A stretch of DNA of 64,000 bases from Fusarium oxysporum f. sp. lycopersici 4287 (lineage: Eukaryota > Ascomycota > Sordariomycetes > Hypocreales > Nectriaceae). This document shows, piece after piece, positions 1 through 12,896 of this stretch. The notes under the pieces are model-generated. The model made no database searches, was not told where the DNA came from, and saw nothing but the letters and a program-made list of their open reading frames with translations. The stretch covers positions 1,674,001-1,738,000 of the forward strand of contig NC_030995.1 in the NCBI RefSeq assembly GCF_000149955.1. The letters run 5' to 3'. The position numbers and the translations under genes were made by a program. Every line of letters starts with the position of its first letter. Positions within the stretch are counted from its first letter, which is position 1.

Positions 1-3000
1 GTCCCATTCAATTACCCAATAGTGCCTCTGGTCTAAACCTCAAAGGGAAGCCTTGTTTGGAACCTGACTTCTCTCGCCTGGACCAAGCGCCTGGTTCCTG
101 AAGAGTCTGTAGGTGAGGGAGCCCCCAGGAATTATTCAGATTTACCAGTGGGGAAGAGGCCCGGTTATTCGAGGCTCTGCAGTTTTTGCATGGAATCCCG
201 CCTTCTCCAGATTTTCGTTTGACACCACTAGTGCAAATTTGTTGCCAATGGGAGAGTTGTTTGCTAGACTTTAACTCTTCTGCCAGTTTACGTCGATATC
301 TTGTAACAACTTCACATACCACACATTCTCACATAATGGATATCAGCGTTTAGGAAATGGCTTGAAAAGTTTTCAGAGACTAGCTGGGTCAGGACAAACG
401 CTCTATTTGACAGGTTGGTCACTGTAAGTCGACATAAAGAGCCTCCAGCTCCATTTGCAGACTTTGATAACGTAAGTCTACATAACTATCCATACGCTAT
501 GCATGAAAACGGCACCACACACTTAGCTTCTTTCGTTCACCCAAACGGTGTGGAGAATGGTGCGATTCAACTCAATTCACTCACCACTCACCTTGGCTCG
601 CCCTGCGGGTTTGTCTCTGCGAGTCATCGTCAATGGCAACTTCGTGACATGCAGATCCGACCTTGAATTCCGGTTTTTCAATGCTCTCTCTGTTTTGGGT
701 TTCAGAGGATTATTACAGCGTTGGACTACGGTATCTCACAAGATCCCGGTCAACATGCACGTTGCCCTGGCTGTGCTTGTCCAAGTGGTCGTAATAACTG
801 CCTGAAATGATGTTGCCATGATGTGCTTCAAGCTGAGCCGGACCGTATTAATAAACCATACAGTTCTGACATGCGAAACGGCCAGGCCAACAAGAATGAT
901 GATTCGTACGAAAACTGGATCGCCTGCATTTGACTAATTCCACGTCTGATTGACATTGACTTCTAGTGATATCTATTTGGAGCATGTTTGATAAATGTCA
1001 TGTAGTTTCGAACAACGTCGACTTCAATGGGCCCATGTATCAACAATTGTGTCAGCCCATGGTTTACGTGGTGTAAGATAATGCTGGGATTTCGCATCAG
1101 CCAAGAAACTATATGCTTTGGTTGGTTCTGAGCCTGCCAACAAGCGACGAATAGTTCACCTCCATGGAACCTTGCTCAATATCGTTCTAAGCCATCAAAA
1201 TCTTGACAAGCCAAGAATCCGCCTCAAAGGATACGGTACCTGAACCGAATTCCTACACGACTCACTACCCCAGACGGGAAGCTGGCGTTGAACGCTGACC
1301 GCAGCAGCAAATGCCAGGCGAGCTAGCTGAAATGCCCTCGTACCCCAGACAATAGAACCCAAATCTGGCTCACCTGACTTAAAGAAAGCAAAGCCAGTGC
1401 TCACCGAACTTTCCAGACCTTGGCCATTCTAAGGGGAACGATCACGGGGCCGGGACTAGTCTCGATTTCTAGGGGAAATAATTTCACCTTGGGGGAGATC
1501 CATTCCCCAGATCGAGTAACAGTCAAGATCATGAAGTTAAAAAAAAAAAATGTGTTGGCAAGGTGATACTTCCCACCCTTCTTCTTCCCCAAGATACCAG
1601 TAGACAAGGGAGCAAGGGAGAGCACAGCACACCGGTAGGTTCTGACCTGTCGCTATTGAAGGAGCCGGACCACGACAAGGTTCCTCCGGCCGTCGCGGGG
1701 CCGTTGGTTCGGTACTTACGTACAGGTACCTTCTCCGGGGTACCATCAATGACACAATGGTTGAGGTCGAGGGGGAGTCGAGGAGCACTTGACTGCAGCA
1801 CGAGGGGGTTTATTGCGAAACGAAGGGCAAGTCTGGCATAAGACAGGAGTTGCACAACATAGCATGGCTTTCTTGAATGATAGAGTTTAGACAAGATTGG
1901 TCAGTTCGTTCTTGAGCTGCCCTGTTGTCATCAACAATACTACTCTTCAATGATTCATCTGACCTGGAACAGAAGCTCTAATTCTCCAATACCCCAGACT
2001 CCAGACTCTGGACAATCCCCCTCAATGTTTTGAGTTTTTTCCCCTCTTCCTCTCTCCATATGTTACGCAAAAAGAACACGAAAATACGTCCCTGTCCCAC
2101 AAGCAACGGAGTCCGGCACCCACTCTCACACTCAAAGCTCCGGGACAAGCAGAGGCCCCGGACTCGCCCGGAGAGCCCCACACGGCCGAGGTCCGGCAGC
2201 ACCGAGAACGCCTTTTAAACTTGGATCTGGATTTCTATTACCCCCAGGTTTTGCCCATGGCTCCAGTCTTCCCCAGTCTGAGCCTGATCTGGATCTGGGC
2301 ACAAGGACAAGAAAGAAAAAAAACTTCATAGCTTTCCCCACGACCCGCTTCCATCTCATCTCCCGTCATTTCCATTACCCCCGTTTTACTTGATCTTGCA
2401 GCTTTCGTGACAGCCACCGTTTCCCTTTGTTGCACTGCACGGCACAGCCAGTCAATTTTACACCAACCAGCCAACCCCTAGGGGAAATGGTATCCATTGC
2501 ATTACCTATTGTTTCTCCCGTACGGAACCGTAGCGAGTTGCGTGCTTGCCCTGTGGCCCCGAGAGCCGTCCCCAAGCTTTTTTGCTTTTACTTTGCCGCC
2601 GTCTCGTGGCCTCTTTGGTTAGCAAATCTTCCCTGTATTTTTACTGCACCCCGCATCCGGCGCTTGGAGGCGGACGCTGTTAACGCGTCACGAGGTGGGC
2701 AGAAAAACATAGATCAAACTTCATTTTAGGGGGTGTGGCTAGGGCTGTCCGTTGGACCTGGCTGGCTGAGTGAGGCGCGCTCCCCTGACGACGATATTGT
2801 TTTGACCACGATGTTCGAAGCTGAGTGTTTCCTGGCTTCTATTTCCAGAATCTCAGCCTGGCGGTTGAGTGTTGTCACGCCCACATTCCGCGTGACCTTT
2901 AAGCTTTCAATTGCTATTTCATTGGTCAATTGTGCTGTCAGTTGCTTGTCCCTGTGCTTTGTTGTGGCTTGTAATAGAACGGTACGTAGTTTACATACCC

Positions 3001-6000
3001 TGAGGTCTCAAAATCTGGGGAAGGTTAAGAAAAGGATCTTGGATCAAGAGCTTGGCTGGATTATCGGATCATGCCTTTACCAGGTTGAGATACAGTATGG
3101 TCTGAAAGTTGAACCATTGGCTTACAACACCCAGGTCCCGTATCATCTCATCCTGGTTACCTTCTCGTAATGATGAATACTCGAATCTCTGACGTGCTGT
3201 TCCACCATCGAAACCGTTATCTTGTCATCTCTAACGAGGGCCTTTGTCTCCACTCTGGGACAATACGGTGCACTCCCAATGCCCCGTCCATGAATATCAC
3301 GCCTCCACCATGAACCACTTGTTGACGACGGTTACGGGGCGTCACGAAGTTGTGTCCTTCGCTACAAATGCATCTCGAATATGTCTCCACCCAGCTGCCC
3401 TTTCAAGGCACCGTATGAACGTTACGCTGCATGTGTGAATATGTAGAACCGTACCGTAGTGTTACCCACCTATTTTTCTCGAGCTTCCATTTGGCTTGGG
3501 CTTGTCGTAGAAGTTTCTATTTTTGTTCTTGCTACAGGTACCTGAGTTCATCACATCATCGACTGAATGGAAGCCGTCTTTTCCGGTCTTTTTTCAGAGA
3601 GATTACTCTGTACGCTCCTCGTGTTCATGATCAACTGCATATTCTTTCAAATTTCGGCAATAAAAAGTTCTTTTGAGCCAGATGATGAATTGCATAGAAA
3701 GTCAAATACGCACTGTTGTCATAATACGCTGGCACATGGTTGGTTTGCTTGAGTGACGGACCAATCAGCTCAACTCTCGACTAGCCAAACCTGGGGACAA
3801 ACTGGCAAGCTTCGGCATAATATCAAAGAGGAATGTCACAATGTCAGTTCTGTTTCCTCATTGAGGACACTTGCTTGTCTACAAAAGACGTCAATTATCA
3901 CTTCGTTCGGCGGTACGTATTCTGCAAGTACCTACGATACCTTGCTGGTGTCTGGCTGGCCATTTTTAAGGTGCCACCAAGTGGAATGTTGGGGAAGAGT
4001 TTTCCTCGACGACGGCAGCTAGTGGCTGAGCGAGGGGCCCCCAGAACGCCTAGACACTGAGATTCCCTGAGGTGTCACAGGTGGTGAGCAATCAACTCCA
4101 CCATCGAGGCCATGCGCTGCCCTGTTTGTGGGTATTGTTCTATCCATACCCGGCCGAACGTGCTGCCGGCCCCCGGAGATCCTCAGGTACCGTCCTCGTA
4201 CCTTACTCTACTTGAGCCGCTTGCAGTGCCCGCTATCTGATCGGCTAACGACGCTATAACCAGATGGATTCGACCCAATGGAACCCATGCTTCTTTGGTA
4301 CACCGTCCGGGGATCAGGGTCGCCCGTGCATGATCACGATAGCTTCATTGACCCTTTCTTTGACGAGTGACGGCTCGCCATGGAGATTAGAGCCCATACC
4401 TGGCGTCTTGCGGTGAGGGGGAAATAGTTAGCTTAGACGGACCGGAGCTCCAAATCACTACCCGGAGGACGCAGTCACAAAGAACGGAGCACTCTAACCA
4501 ACAAATAGGGCCGGGGAGCTTTCCCTGACGGTGTTGACGAATGCTTTTTGTGGTACCTTGCCAATAGCTATGGTAAGGAGCTGTCACCGTATCCCAGCAT
4601 CATATCACATCCATTCTTTCTGCTCTTCAAATTCGCATCGCGGGGCAGCCCCTCCTAACAGGTACACGCAAACCAACGGCACAGACACGTGTTGATTGCA
4701 AATGTGACCTTGTGCATTTTTTTTTAACTCAAGGTTTATGACGAGTCTTTACGGATATATTCAAAGCTGGAATAAATTGTCAGAAATTAGTTGCTCGTCA
4801 AGTCCTGCTGTGTGTGGTTGAGTTAGGTATTGTAGCCAAGTACGTGGTGTAAATAAAGGCCAGTTTAGGTTGTCTCTTACACGCCGTCAACACCTCCCGT
4901 CAAGTTCCCCAGACAGGGTCCCGATTACTTACCCAAATGGCTCACCTTGACACCGTGCCGGCGGCCCAAGCGTCTCCTAAAAGATACCTTACCTCGTCCA
5001 TTCTATATCAGGTTGTACGTACCATTGATACCATGTTGCTTCTTCCATTGCGAGTCCAGAAAGAACTGTCCCTGAGCTTCTGAAGCTTAGCGAATGTCTG
5101 AGTAGAGATTGCCCAATCGGTGGTTTCGTCCCCTGTCTATCCACTCCTTTACAAAGTATCACGGCCTCGACAAGTCTACAAGTTACACCATCAACATCAC
5201 GCGGCATTCTTTGGTATCGTAGACGAGATTTCCTATGGATCACGAGGTTCGTGCCTGTATAACTATTCTTCCATTCAATGCTTCGTAATCTAAAACCCTT
5301 GTGCGAATTGCATCGGATATGTTTACCGCTCATCACGGCAATTAGGTCTATATTTGTCGAATGTATATACGTAATCTCCTTACATCTCGATACAGTGAAA
5401 CGGGCTGAAAGGTCACGATGCCAGATGTTTAATTGCCAATGGCTTCTCGTCAAATATTGACGAGCTCCATTAAAGGTCATGTGTTGTACCCCTTGGAGCA
5501 GGGGAATAAACAAATTACGTACTAGTCTCGTTGCTTACAGGATACCGAAACCAACGTCTCAAAGCGATCTAGAAGCTAGGTCAAACTTGAACACTCCAAC
5601 AACTCAACAAGACAGATTCCAAACATCCACTCCCGACTTTTCCGGTCGTCCCTCTTCCTTCCTGTGTCTCGCAATACGTCCGTGACTCTCTTTCTTGCTT
5701 TTTCTGCTTTTCCTAATTACAATACTTTTGTCTACGAACTGTAACAAGGACGAGGAACAACAAGTATAGACACAAGGTCCATACTACCAGGTAAAAGTCA
5801 GGCACTGCGTATGGCCTTCTAGCCAAAGCTACGTTCGGTCCTCAAGAAGCCGTTCGCAAGTTCCTCCTGGTTTCTTTCCGAGACTCTTCTGACATGAAAA
5901 AACATATCGGTTCATGATGATGCTGGTTCTGCAAATCATAGCCGCGAAGTCGCAGGTGTATGATTGATCAACTTTACATATTACGTACCAACTTGTATCT

Positions 6001-7119
6001 CTTGGACATGTCATCTTTTGTGAGAAGGTAAGGCAATAGGAGCTTCTCGAGTTGTCTCTCTACTAGACAACGTGGTATTGCTTGCACACCTTCTATGCCA
6101 GGCACAGGCTGGTTCCCTCAGAGACTGGCATATTCTTGCCGGGTTTAGTGAGCATTACCATATGGCCCTGCGGTGCATATTAAGTCAGCATGTATGTGCC
6201 GCGGTCCTTTTGAATGATCCAAATGCCAACTTTACATATATGAATCTTGACCAAGAAGATACATTACATAGTGGCAGGCTCACACGACTTCGGCAGAATA
6301 TTGCCGAAGTCATAGTGGACAACATGGAATTTCTGAGTGTGACATTTATACCGCCAATGTCGTCATGAGCATTCAATGGTTGGAATAGGTTGCGGCAGGA
6401 TCATAACTGTGATCGAGACGATGGGTGGCGACGAGTAAGCCAAGACTGGGGTTATTCGAGCACGATGAGGGGGCAAATGGCCGCCCACCACTCGGTTTCC
6501 AGCATTCTGTTCTGAAGCGCGCCTCTACTGTAGAATGGACGTGACATGATGGGATACGGAGAATGAGACTAATACTCCTTATTGTCTCAGAGCTCTACTG
6601 CATAACGCTCACAATATGTCCCTGACCACGGCCCAGTATTTGTTCAAGAAAATGTCATGATGATGACTTTATCCAATGGCTCTGCATGAGAAATGATGAT
6701 AACAGTTCCATTTCGCATTCTCAAAGCTCCTCCTGTACTTTGCAGTAAGAGGCTCGATGATGGTTGTCTATGGAGGGTGCACGTGACGATAGTTGCTGGT
6801 GAACTCATCGGCTAAACCAGGGTGGTGTAAGTGGAGCACCCAAGCAACTTCCAAAGAAAAATTACTCCCATGACATCGTGACGCCCAACGTCAACGCCAA
6901 CTCATCAACCAGTCACCGAGAGAACATATTTTCTTATCGGGCGGAGATTTGTCAACATCGCTTATCTCACCAGATTCTTTCAGCAATTACGATATATTCA
7001 CAAGCCTTGTGATTTGGGCTGCGACTATTCGGCAATTCCTTCTCCACCAAAAGCTCTTCAACAGCTCTTAATACCTTCACAATCGACTACTCGATACACA
7101 ACACCTTCAGCTATTCAAG
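1..7119. other. Gene-free region, left flank
   Basis: No reading frame here has domain-like sequence, sustained coding bias or joinable exons. The longest open frames (174 codons at 4989-5513 minus, 145 codons at 2733-3170 plus) look like chance. The stretch holds pyrimidine-rich segments (around 2030-2060 and 2570-2640) and six GGTACC palindromes between 1235 and 4557. It may contain the promoter of a gene to the left, or non-coding transcripts, but nothing in the sequence proves either. Confidence 0.6.
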
Positions 7120-7645
7120 ATGGTTACTCTTACCGAGGTTGAGGACGAGCACTTCCAGCACCCTCAGGCTGGTCCCGATGTTGAGGAGGACGATGACGAC
7201 TACTCTGATACTGGTAATTAACAACCCCGCGCCTTTAATCGCGATATTGTCCATGCTAACAACGCCCGTAGACTCCGAGATTTCCAACGAGTCCGACTAC
7301 GATCCTTCAGAAGAGACTTTCGCTGAGCGACTATACGCACTGCGCGACATCGTCCCCCCAACTACTCGCTCATGGATCTCCGGCAAGGCCAACACCATCG
7401 GTAACGCTGCCTGGAGCGTTCTCTCTTTCAGTGGCAAGGGCGCTTGGGTGCTCACCACCTCTGCCCTGTTCTTTGGTGTTCCCTTCGCTTTGTCTTTCGC
7501 CGAGGATCAACAGCTCACTGCTATGGAGCAAGAGTACAACATGCGACAAAGCGGCAGTGAACTTCTGACCGCTGGCTCCGAACAGAGCACCGCTGACCAA
7601 GTTGGCGCCGCCCTCGATGGCAAGCCTGCCCAACCTTCTCTGTAA
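7120..7645 (+). CDS. tom22: Mitochondrial import receptor subunit Tom22
   Basis: Two exons, 7120-7213 and 7272-7645, with a 58 nt intron (GTAATT...CGTAG), give 155 residues. The family is the central receptor of the TOM complex in the outer mitochondrial membrane, passing presequence proteins to the Tom40 channel. The product begins with an acidic cytosolic domain (a run of Glu/Asp, EEDDDDY), as expected for presequence binding. It then has the conserved stretch containing ERLYALRDIVPP and a single C-terminal-half membrane span around GAWVLTTSALFFGVPFALSF, followed by a short intermembrane-space tail. The start is the first ATG that opens the acidic domain. Length fits fungal Tom22. It lies upstream of the ADAL gene on the same strand. 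Confidence 0.93.
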
Positions 7646-8336
7646 ACAAATAGGTTGGAGTCACGCAATCAAAAAAAACCTTGACCTTACGTTTCTGGGT
7701 ATGAGGATATCTTAGACAGTGCCTTTTGTTGCCAGGCGCAGTCATTATTGGGCCGGAAAATACGGCTTCCCATGTGTACAATAATTGTTTACGGCGTATA
7801 TGGCCGATGAAGACCTATGATGGATGCAACTGGGTTTGACCGGGAGGAACGAGAAGCGCAACGCATCCACGGCGCATGGTTACCGGTGTAAAGTATAAGA
7901 TGGGGTTGGTAATGGCTGCGATCTCATCTCCAGGAAAGGCGGTTTCACATGTATTTCGTCACATTAGAACTGTATCATTGATGACTTACGTGTGAGCTTT
8001 ATATAAACCACAGCTTGTTCTGCCTTCGTATTGTGTATTGCTTGAGACAATAACGATTAATGGGAAAGTCACGGAATGTGATGAAATTGAAAAGAAGCTT
8101 CTAGTCATAGCAGCTCGTTCGACCAAGTGTATTGCTCTTGATGTTTTCGATGATTGTGATGATGTAGGATCTCCATCAAGTTCAGGGTAGGTATTCTGGT
8201 TGACACTAACTTTCGTGGTAATGGATAGATGAGTATCAATTCTCTCAGTTACATCCTGACAGACTAACTAGAGACTCTACATATTCCCAGCTAACGCTGA
8301 ATAAGTAGCTGTCACGAAAAACGAACAAAGCCAACC
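7646..8336. other. Intergenic: tom22 3' side and ADAL promoter
   Basis: About 0.7 kb without a gene. The left part should carry the tom22 3' UTR; the right part leads into the deaminase start at 8337. I see no distinct element beyond generally AT-rich sequence around 8000-8200. Confidence 0.6.
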
Positions 8337-9521
8337 ATGGACTTTGTTGGACTGCCAAAGATAGAGGTTGTTTAAACTCAACGTTCCATGTTTTTGACAC
8401 TGACGATATGCAAGCTTCACGCCCATTTGACTGGGAGCATCTCACGCCGTGCTCTCCATGAGGTATGGCTACGTAAAAAGGAGACAGGCAACACCGACCT
8501 AGAAGATCCTATGATCGTCATGCCTGAAGGGAAACATGATTACAACCTGCAAACGTTAGTCTTGCCTCCATCGATTGGCAGTCACAGGATTAGACACAAG
8601 CTAACTACACTTCACAGCTTCTTCCCGCTTTTCAGCAGTTACCTATATAACCTTATCACGGATGAGGAATCTGTTCGAGATACTACCAAATGTGTATTGA
8701 CAGACTTTCTCAATGATGGCGTCTGCTATCTCGAGCTTCGAACAACACCACGCGCCACGCCTCAACTCTCAGCAGAGCAGTACATCTCAATCCTTCTTGA
8801 CACAATCTCGTCATTTGAGTCCCAGAACCCTCAGCTACACACTCGTTTGATCCTCGCTGTCGATCGGCGACACACCCCTGAGCAGGCTGCTTTCACCCTT
8901 GAGCTTGCTCTGACATACCGTGAGCAGGGAGTCGTTGGCTTGGATCTCTGCGGTGATCCAACAGCGAGGCCAGCAGGCGAGGTAAGTGTCTTCACTCCTG
9001 TGTTCTTAGAGGCAAGAAAGAAGGGCTTAGGGATTACGGTTCACTTTGCTGAAGCTGAGGCGAGTGGGTCGAAGGAGGAGTTGAGTACGCTGCTCTCTTG
9101 GGAACCGGGCAGGCTGGGACATGTGATTTGGGAGGATGAGGAGACCAAGAAGGAGATCACAAAGAGAGCGTTGTGTCTCGAGTTATGCCTGAGCTGCAAT
9201 GTCAGAGCCGGGATGGTGTTGGGCGGCTTCGAAGGCCACCACTTTGGGCACTGGAGAGGTGTCAACGGCCCTAAGATCTCACTCAGCGTAAGCTACTGAA
9301 CTTGTGTTCATGAAAGGGAGAAACATAAAGATTGACAATGATCATAGACTGATGATGTGGGCGTGTTCGAAAGCCCCTTGTCTAACGAATATAGACTCGT
9401 CGCGGAACATTTTGGCCTTGATCGTCAGGCTATATGTGAGCTTGCGCGACAACCTATTGATGGCATATTTGGAGGCGAACGGGAGAAAGAAAGGCTGAGA
9501 AATATCATGTGGACACAGTGA
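8337..9521 (+). CDS. ADAL-type adenosine / N6-methyl-AMP deaminase
   Basis: Four exons (8337-8366, 8415-8554, 8618-9287, 9348-9521) give 337 residues. It is a metal-dependent amidohydrolase of the adenosine deaminase superfamily. The ADAL branch is known for removing the methylamino group of N6-methyl-AMP to give IMP. Visible hallmarks are the metal-binding HxH near the start (LHAHLTGS, residues 11-18, formed across intron 1), a conserved LELRTTPR, GLDLCGDP, the catalytic-site histidine and glutamate in TVHFAE, a GRLGH block, and the second metal/catalytic aspartate pair in STDDVGVF, formed across intron 3. Intron 1 (48 nt) has a weak GTTGTT donor but is needed to restore the HxH motif. A GTAAGT at 8982 looks like a donor but the frame reads through it correctly. 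Cytosolic purine metabolism is inferred from the family. It is convergent with the mitofusin gene. Confidence 0.9.
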
Positions 9522-10124
9522 GCTTGACAGCTGCTATCGCCATTGCACAGAGGCGTTATGCTGTAGTGCCCGAAGCTTGCATATTATCATGGCCATAGAG
9601 TCAGAAGACTTTGAGACCCTTCAACTGAGAGAGAAAATAAAAGTAGTCGCATAGCCTGCTATGTTTATCTTAAAATTTGTCCACAGTTATCCAAGTTTAT
9701 CCTCAACTTGTTTAAGAATTTTCATCACTTTGTACTGAGTTATTGTGACATCGCTAGGAGGCCAATGGATGCGGTATGAATATCGACGTCATCATTTAGG
9801 CATAAGCTATTAGAAAAGTGTCTACTCTAGTGAAGTTGTGTTTACTAGCAAGGCGTATTGCATCGCCCACGAACAGCTATCGAGCGGTTGAAGCATCAAT
9901 AGTTAATTCATACTGCTGTGACTCGCTAACAAGGTATGAGGAGAGAAGTTGATATCAAAGCCAAATCAGGAGCATCTCGTGTTCTTCCATCGCATCACAT
10001 ATGGAAACGACCCTGCCCATTAACGCCGTACTTTTTTTGGTTGTCGTCTCAATCTGAAACGTTAACGTTAACCCCATCGGTAAACATCCAAGTCGTGTTC
10101 GTCCAAGTTTCCGTAGCTTCATCA
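9522..10124. other. Convergent 3' intergenic region
   Basis: About 0.6 kb between the stop codons of the deaminase (+) and mitofusin (-) genes, expected to hold both 3' UTRs. It is AT-rich around 9640-9740. No gene seen. Confidence 0.6.
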
Positions 10125-12896
10125 TCAATGCATGCCAACTGGCGGAGTCTCAAGGTCAACACCTTCAACCCTGGCGCGCTCACCATCGCTCTGGCGGATG
10201 AGGTTGAGGAAATAACGAGAGGCGCGCTCACTCTCGCCCTTGACCTTGATAGTCTCCTCTCGCTTTGCGCTCAAGTCCTTGAGGCTTTGGTCAAGGCCGA
10301 CCCGAAGGTTGTCAGCGGGAATGCGGAGGACCTTGCGAACGGAAGAGGAGATACGAGAGGAGTTGGAGTGAACATAATCCAACTCAGCAAGCTGAGTGGA
10401 GATCTTTGTAGCAAGGCGAGGAGGCAGAGAGTTGGGAATCTGCTGCAGAACATAGGCGGAGGCAGCAACAGCTATTAACAATTAGTGACTTTGCATTCTT
10501 GAAAGTTACATGGTTCACTTACCAGCCACGAGAATGCCAGGAATGATGAGCTGGCGTAGGTTCTCGTTGCTCAAGATGCGAGTTGCTGTGATAGCCTGAT
10601 CCATCCACGTGTTCATACCAATCATCCGGGGTACAACGGCGCCGGCAACTGTAAGGGCCATACCAGTGCCAGCAAACTTTTCCTGTCGCTGTAACAAGGT
10701 AGTCCAATCGACAAAGTCGATCAGTTCTGTGGGAATATCGACCTGGCGAGCAAGAGCATCTCGCTTGCGTCGGAACATAACATCAGGTCGGAATTGGAGA
10801 TTCTGGAACTCATCACCAACGTGCAGGATACCCAGTTGCTTGATAGCATTGACGCCATACACGGTTTTTCTACGAGCATACTCTTCGCAGTTCGAAACAG
10901 AATCTGCAATGCGAGACAGCATAGCTTCCTTGAGATCCTCTGCATATTGGAAAGCATTCCAGATACCGGGGTAGGGTACATCGTAGTGGCTGCTTCCAGA
11001 GTGGAGAATGGCCGAGTTAAGAGTGTTTCGAGTGTAGTCATAGACGTCCTTGCATGTTTCCTCAACGTTGGCATCAACTGACTCGCTTACTTCGGTCTTT
11101 GCCCTTCGACTGGATTCCAACTGAGGTTCAAGCTCTTTCAATTCCTGGGTCACTCGCTCCAGTTCCGATTGAGCAACTTCCTGGTTGACATTTGCAAGAG
11201 TGTTGACATCATTCAAGATGTTGAGCAGATATGTCCGAGCAGGTGCAAGCTTCGATCGTGCACGCTTCTCAAGCACGAATCTTCGCAGCGATTGCTCCAG
11301 AGCCTCGAAGTCTCGCACCTTGTCAAGATCCTTACCCTTACCCTTGTCATCACCATCACCAGGATCACCACTGCCTCCACTTGAACTACCGCTGCCACCA
11401 GGGCCGCCAGGAGGCGAGGGGCCGACAGGGATGGCGTTGCTGGATACGAAATGCACAAGCTCGGAGGACTCCTTGTGGGTTCGGGGACTGAGACCGGCAA
11501 CCTGGTCAAGAACCATCTTCTCACATCGCTTTTTGTCTCGGATAACATCGAATCCGTTAACAACAATAAAAATATATGCCTTCTCAGCAGCAGCAGCCCA
11601 AATAAACTCCTTGGCAGACTGTGTAAAGTGATTGGCAGCGGAAACCACGAACACAACCACATCGATCTCCTCCTGCCGGGCAAAGATGGCAGTCGTTTTG
11701 GTTGTATCGGAGTTAAGGCCAGGAGCGTCGATCAAGGCAATATCCACCACGCCATTGTTCAAGAGAGATTCGTCAATGCTTCGGCTATCCTTGACGTAGA
11801 TCTTGCACTGAGTGTAAGTCTCGTTGTCGATGACGATGTTCTCGAGTTCCTTTAGTGAGAAAACATCGTAGGTCGACTCATCGTTTCGGTCGTAGGGCAC
11901 GTTCTTATGCACTGCATGTACCTCTTCCACACCAGAGTTCTCCCTAGCATCAAGCACCTCACAAAAGATAGCAGTGCAAGGCTGCTGATCCTCAGGAAGA
12001 ACCTTTCGACGGAGTAAAGCATTGCAGAAAGTTGACTTGCCAGCATTGAGATCGCCTGTGATAAGAACCTTGCTTGCAGTATCCTCGATTCGTTCACGGA
12101 GAGCTAGTAGATGTTTGATGCTGGAACTGATTTTGCCGTCGAGGAGCGATGCAATGGAGCTCTTTTCCAATGAATGCACAAGCTCGGTCTGGTGGAGAGC
12201 ACCGAGCTTGAGATCTAGCTTCAAAATAGAGAACTCTTGAGCAATTTGTGGTGAAACAAGTCGGGGCTCGGGTGTGGATCGATTCTCAGCGGCTCGACTC
12301 GATTCGGCGGAACCGTCTTCGACCGTCGTCATGGCACGTCTTAAACCAGGGTTTCGGAAGGAGGATGAGCCTTTGCCTTCCATACCCGTGTGGGCATGGG
12401 CAAAGGCGGGCCGTGAGGAGTGTTCGGAGGAGTCGCGGCGAGCTCGTTGAACGGAAGGATAATGTGCGGGCCAGGAAGCATTCATTTCTTGTAAATTTTG
12501 AAGCAGTTCGAGCACCTTGTTGATGGAACGACCGAGGGTAGCACGGTGAGCATTATACCACATCTGGTGCACAGCACCCGACGCAGGCCGGTCGTGATGC
12601 ATTGCCATATCCCATGCTGCGGCGGAACTCATGGAACGCTCATCGCCAGCTATACTTCCACCGTAGCCTGAGTCGACGTCAAGCATGCTCTGGAGACGGG
12701 CAGCATGTTCAGATGTCATACCATTTCCGACAGTCATATATTGTACCCGAGAAGAGGACGAGTTTGTGGGTGGCGGAGAAGAGTGGTTGCTGGTGGGCGC
12801 GTCGGAATGGCCATGATCGTTGTCACCGTCAGAATCGGGTTCCTGGTGCAGTCGGGCCTTGCCCTTTCCGTTACCGCTGAAATAATCTTGGCTCAT
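10125..12896 (-). CDS. fzo1: Mitofusin, outer-membrane fusion GTPase Fzo1
   Basis: Two exons on the minus strand (12896-10523 and 10471-10125, intron 51 nt) give 906 residues. The family is the dynamin-like GTPase that tethers and fuses mitochondrial outer membranes. The GTPase motifs are visible: G1 GDLNAGKS at about 281-288, the G2 threonine near 308 (PCTAIFCE), G3 DAPG at 391-394 and G4 NGFD at 447-450. A Gly/Ser/Asp-rich insert (about 492-525) interrupts the GTPase domain. Heptad-rich segments follow around 570-610. Two hydrophobic spans near 742-760 and 782-802 form the U-shaped membrane anchor; the intron falls inside the second. A C-terminal helical tail of about 100 residues should be the second heptad repeat. 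The N-terminal 200 residues are low-complexity and probably disordered. It is divergent from vps2. Confidence 0.95.

Noticed and set aside
2733..3170. 145-codon plus-strand frame
   Set aside because: Composition typical of translated non-coding DNA (many Ser/Leu/Val/Cys), no recognisable motif, no splice partners.
4989..5513. 174-codon minus-strand frame in the left flank
   Set aside because: No domain, no adjoining exons with good splice sites, and irregular codon use; best explained as chance in a 7 kb spacer.
8982..9009. GTAAGT...TTAG inside the ADAL gene as an intron
   Set aside because: Only 28 nt and not a multiple of three; removing it would break a frame that continues correctly into the conserved TVHFAE block.
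10609..12523. Plus-strand frames across the mitofusin gene (for example 11185-11631)
   Set aside because: Shadows of the long, clearly conserved minus-strand coding sequence.
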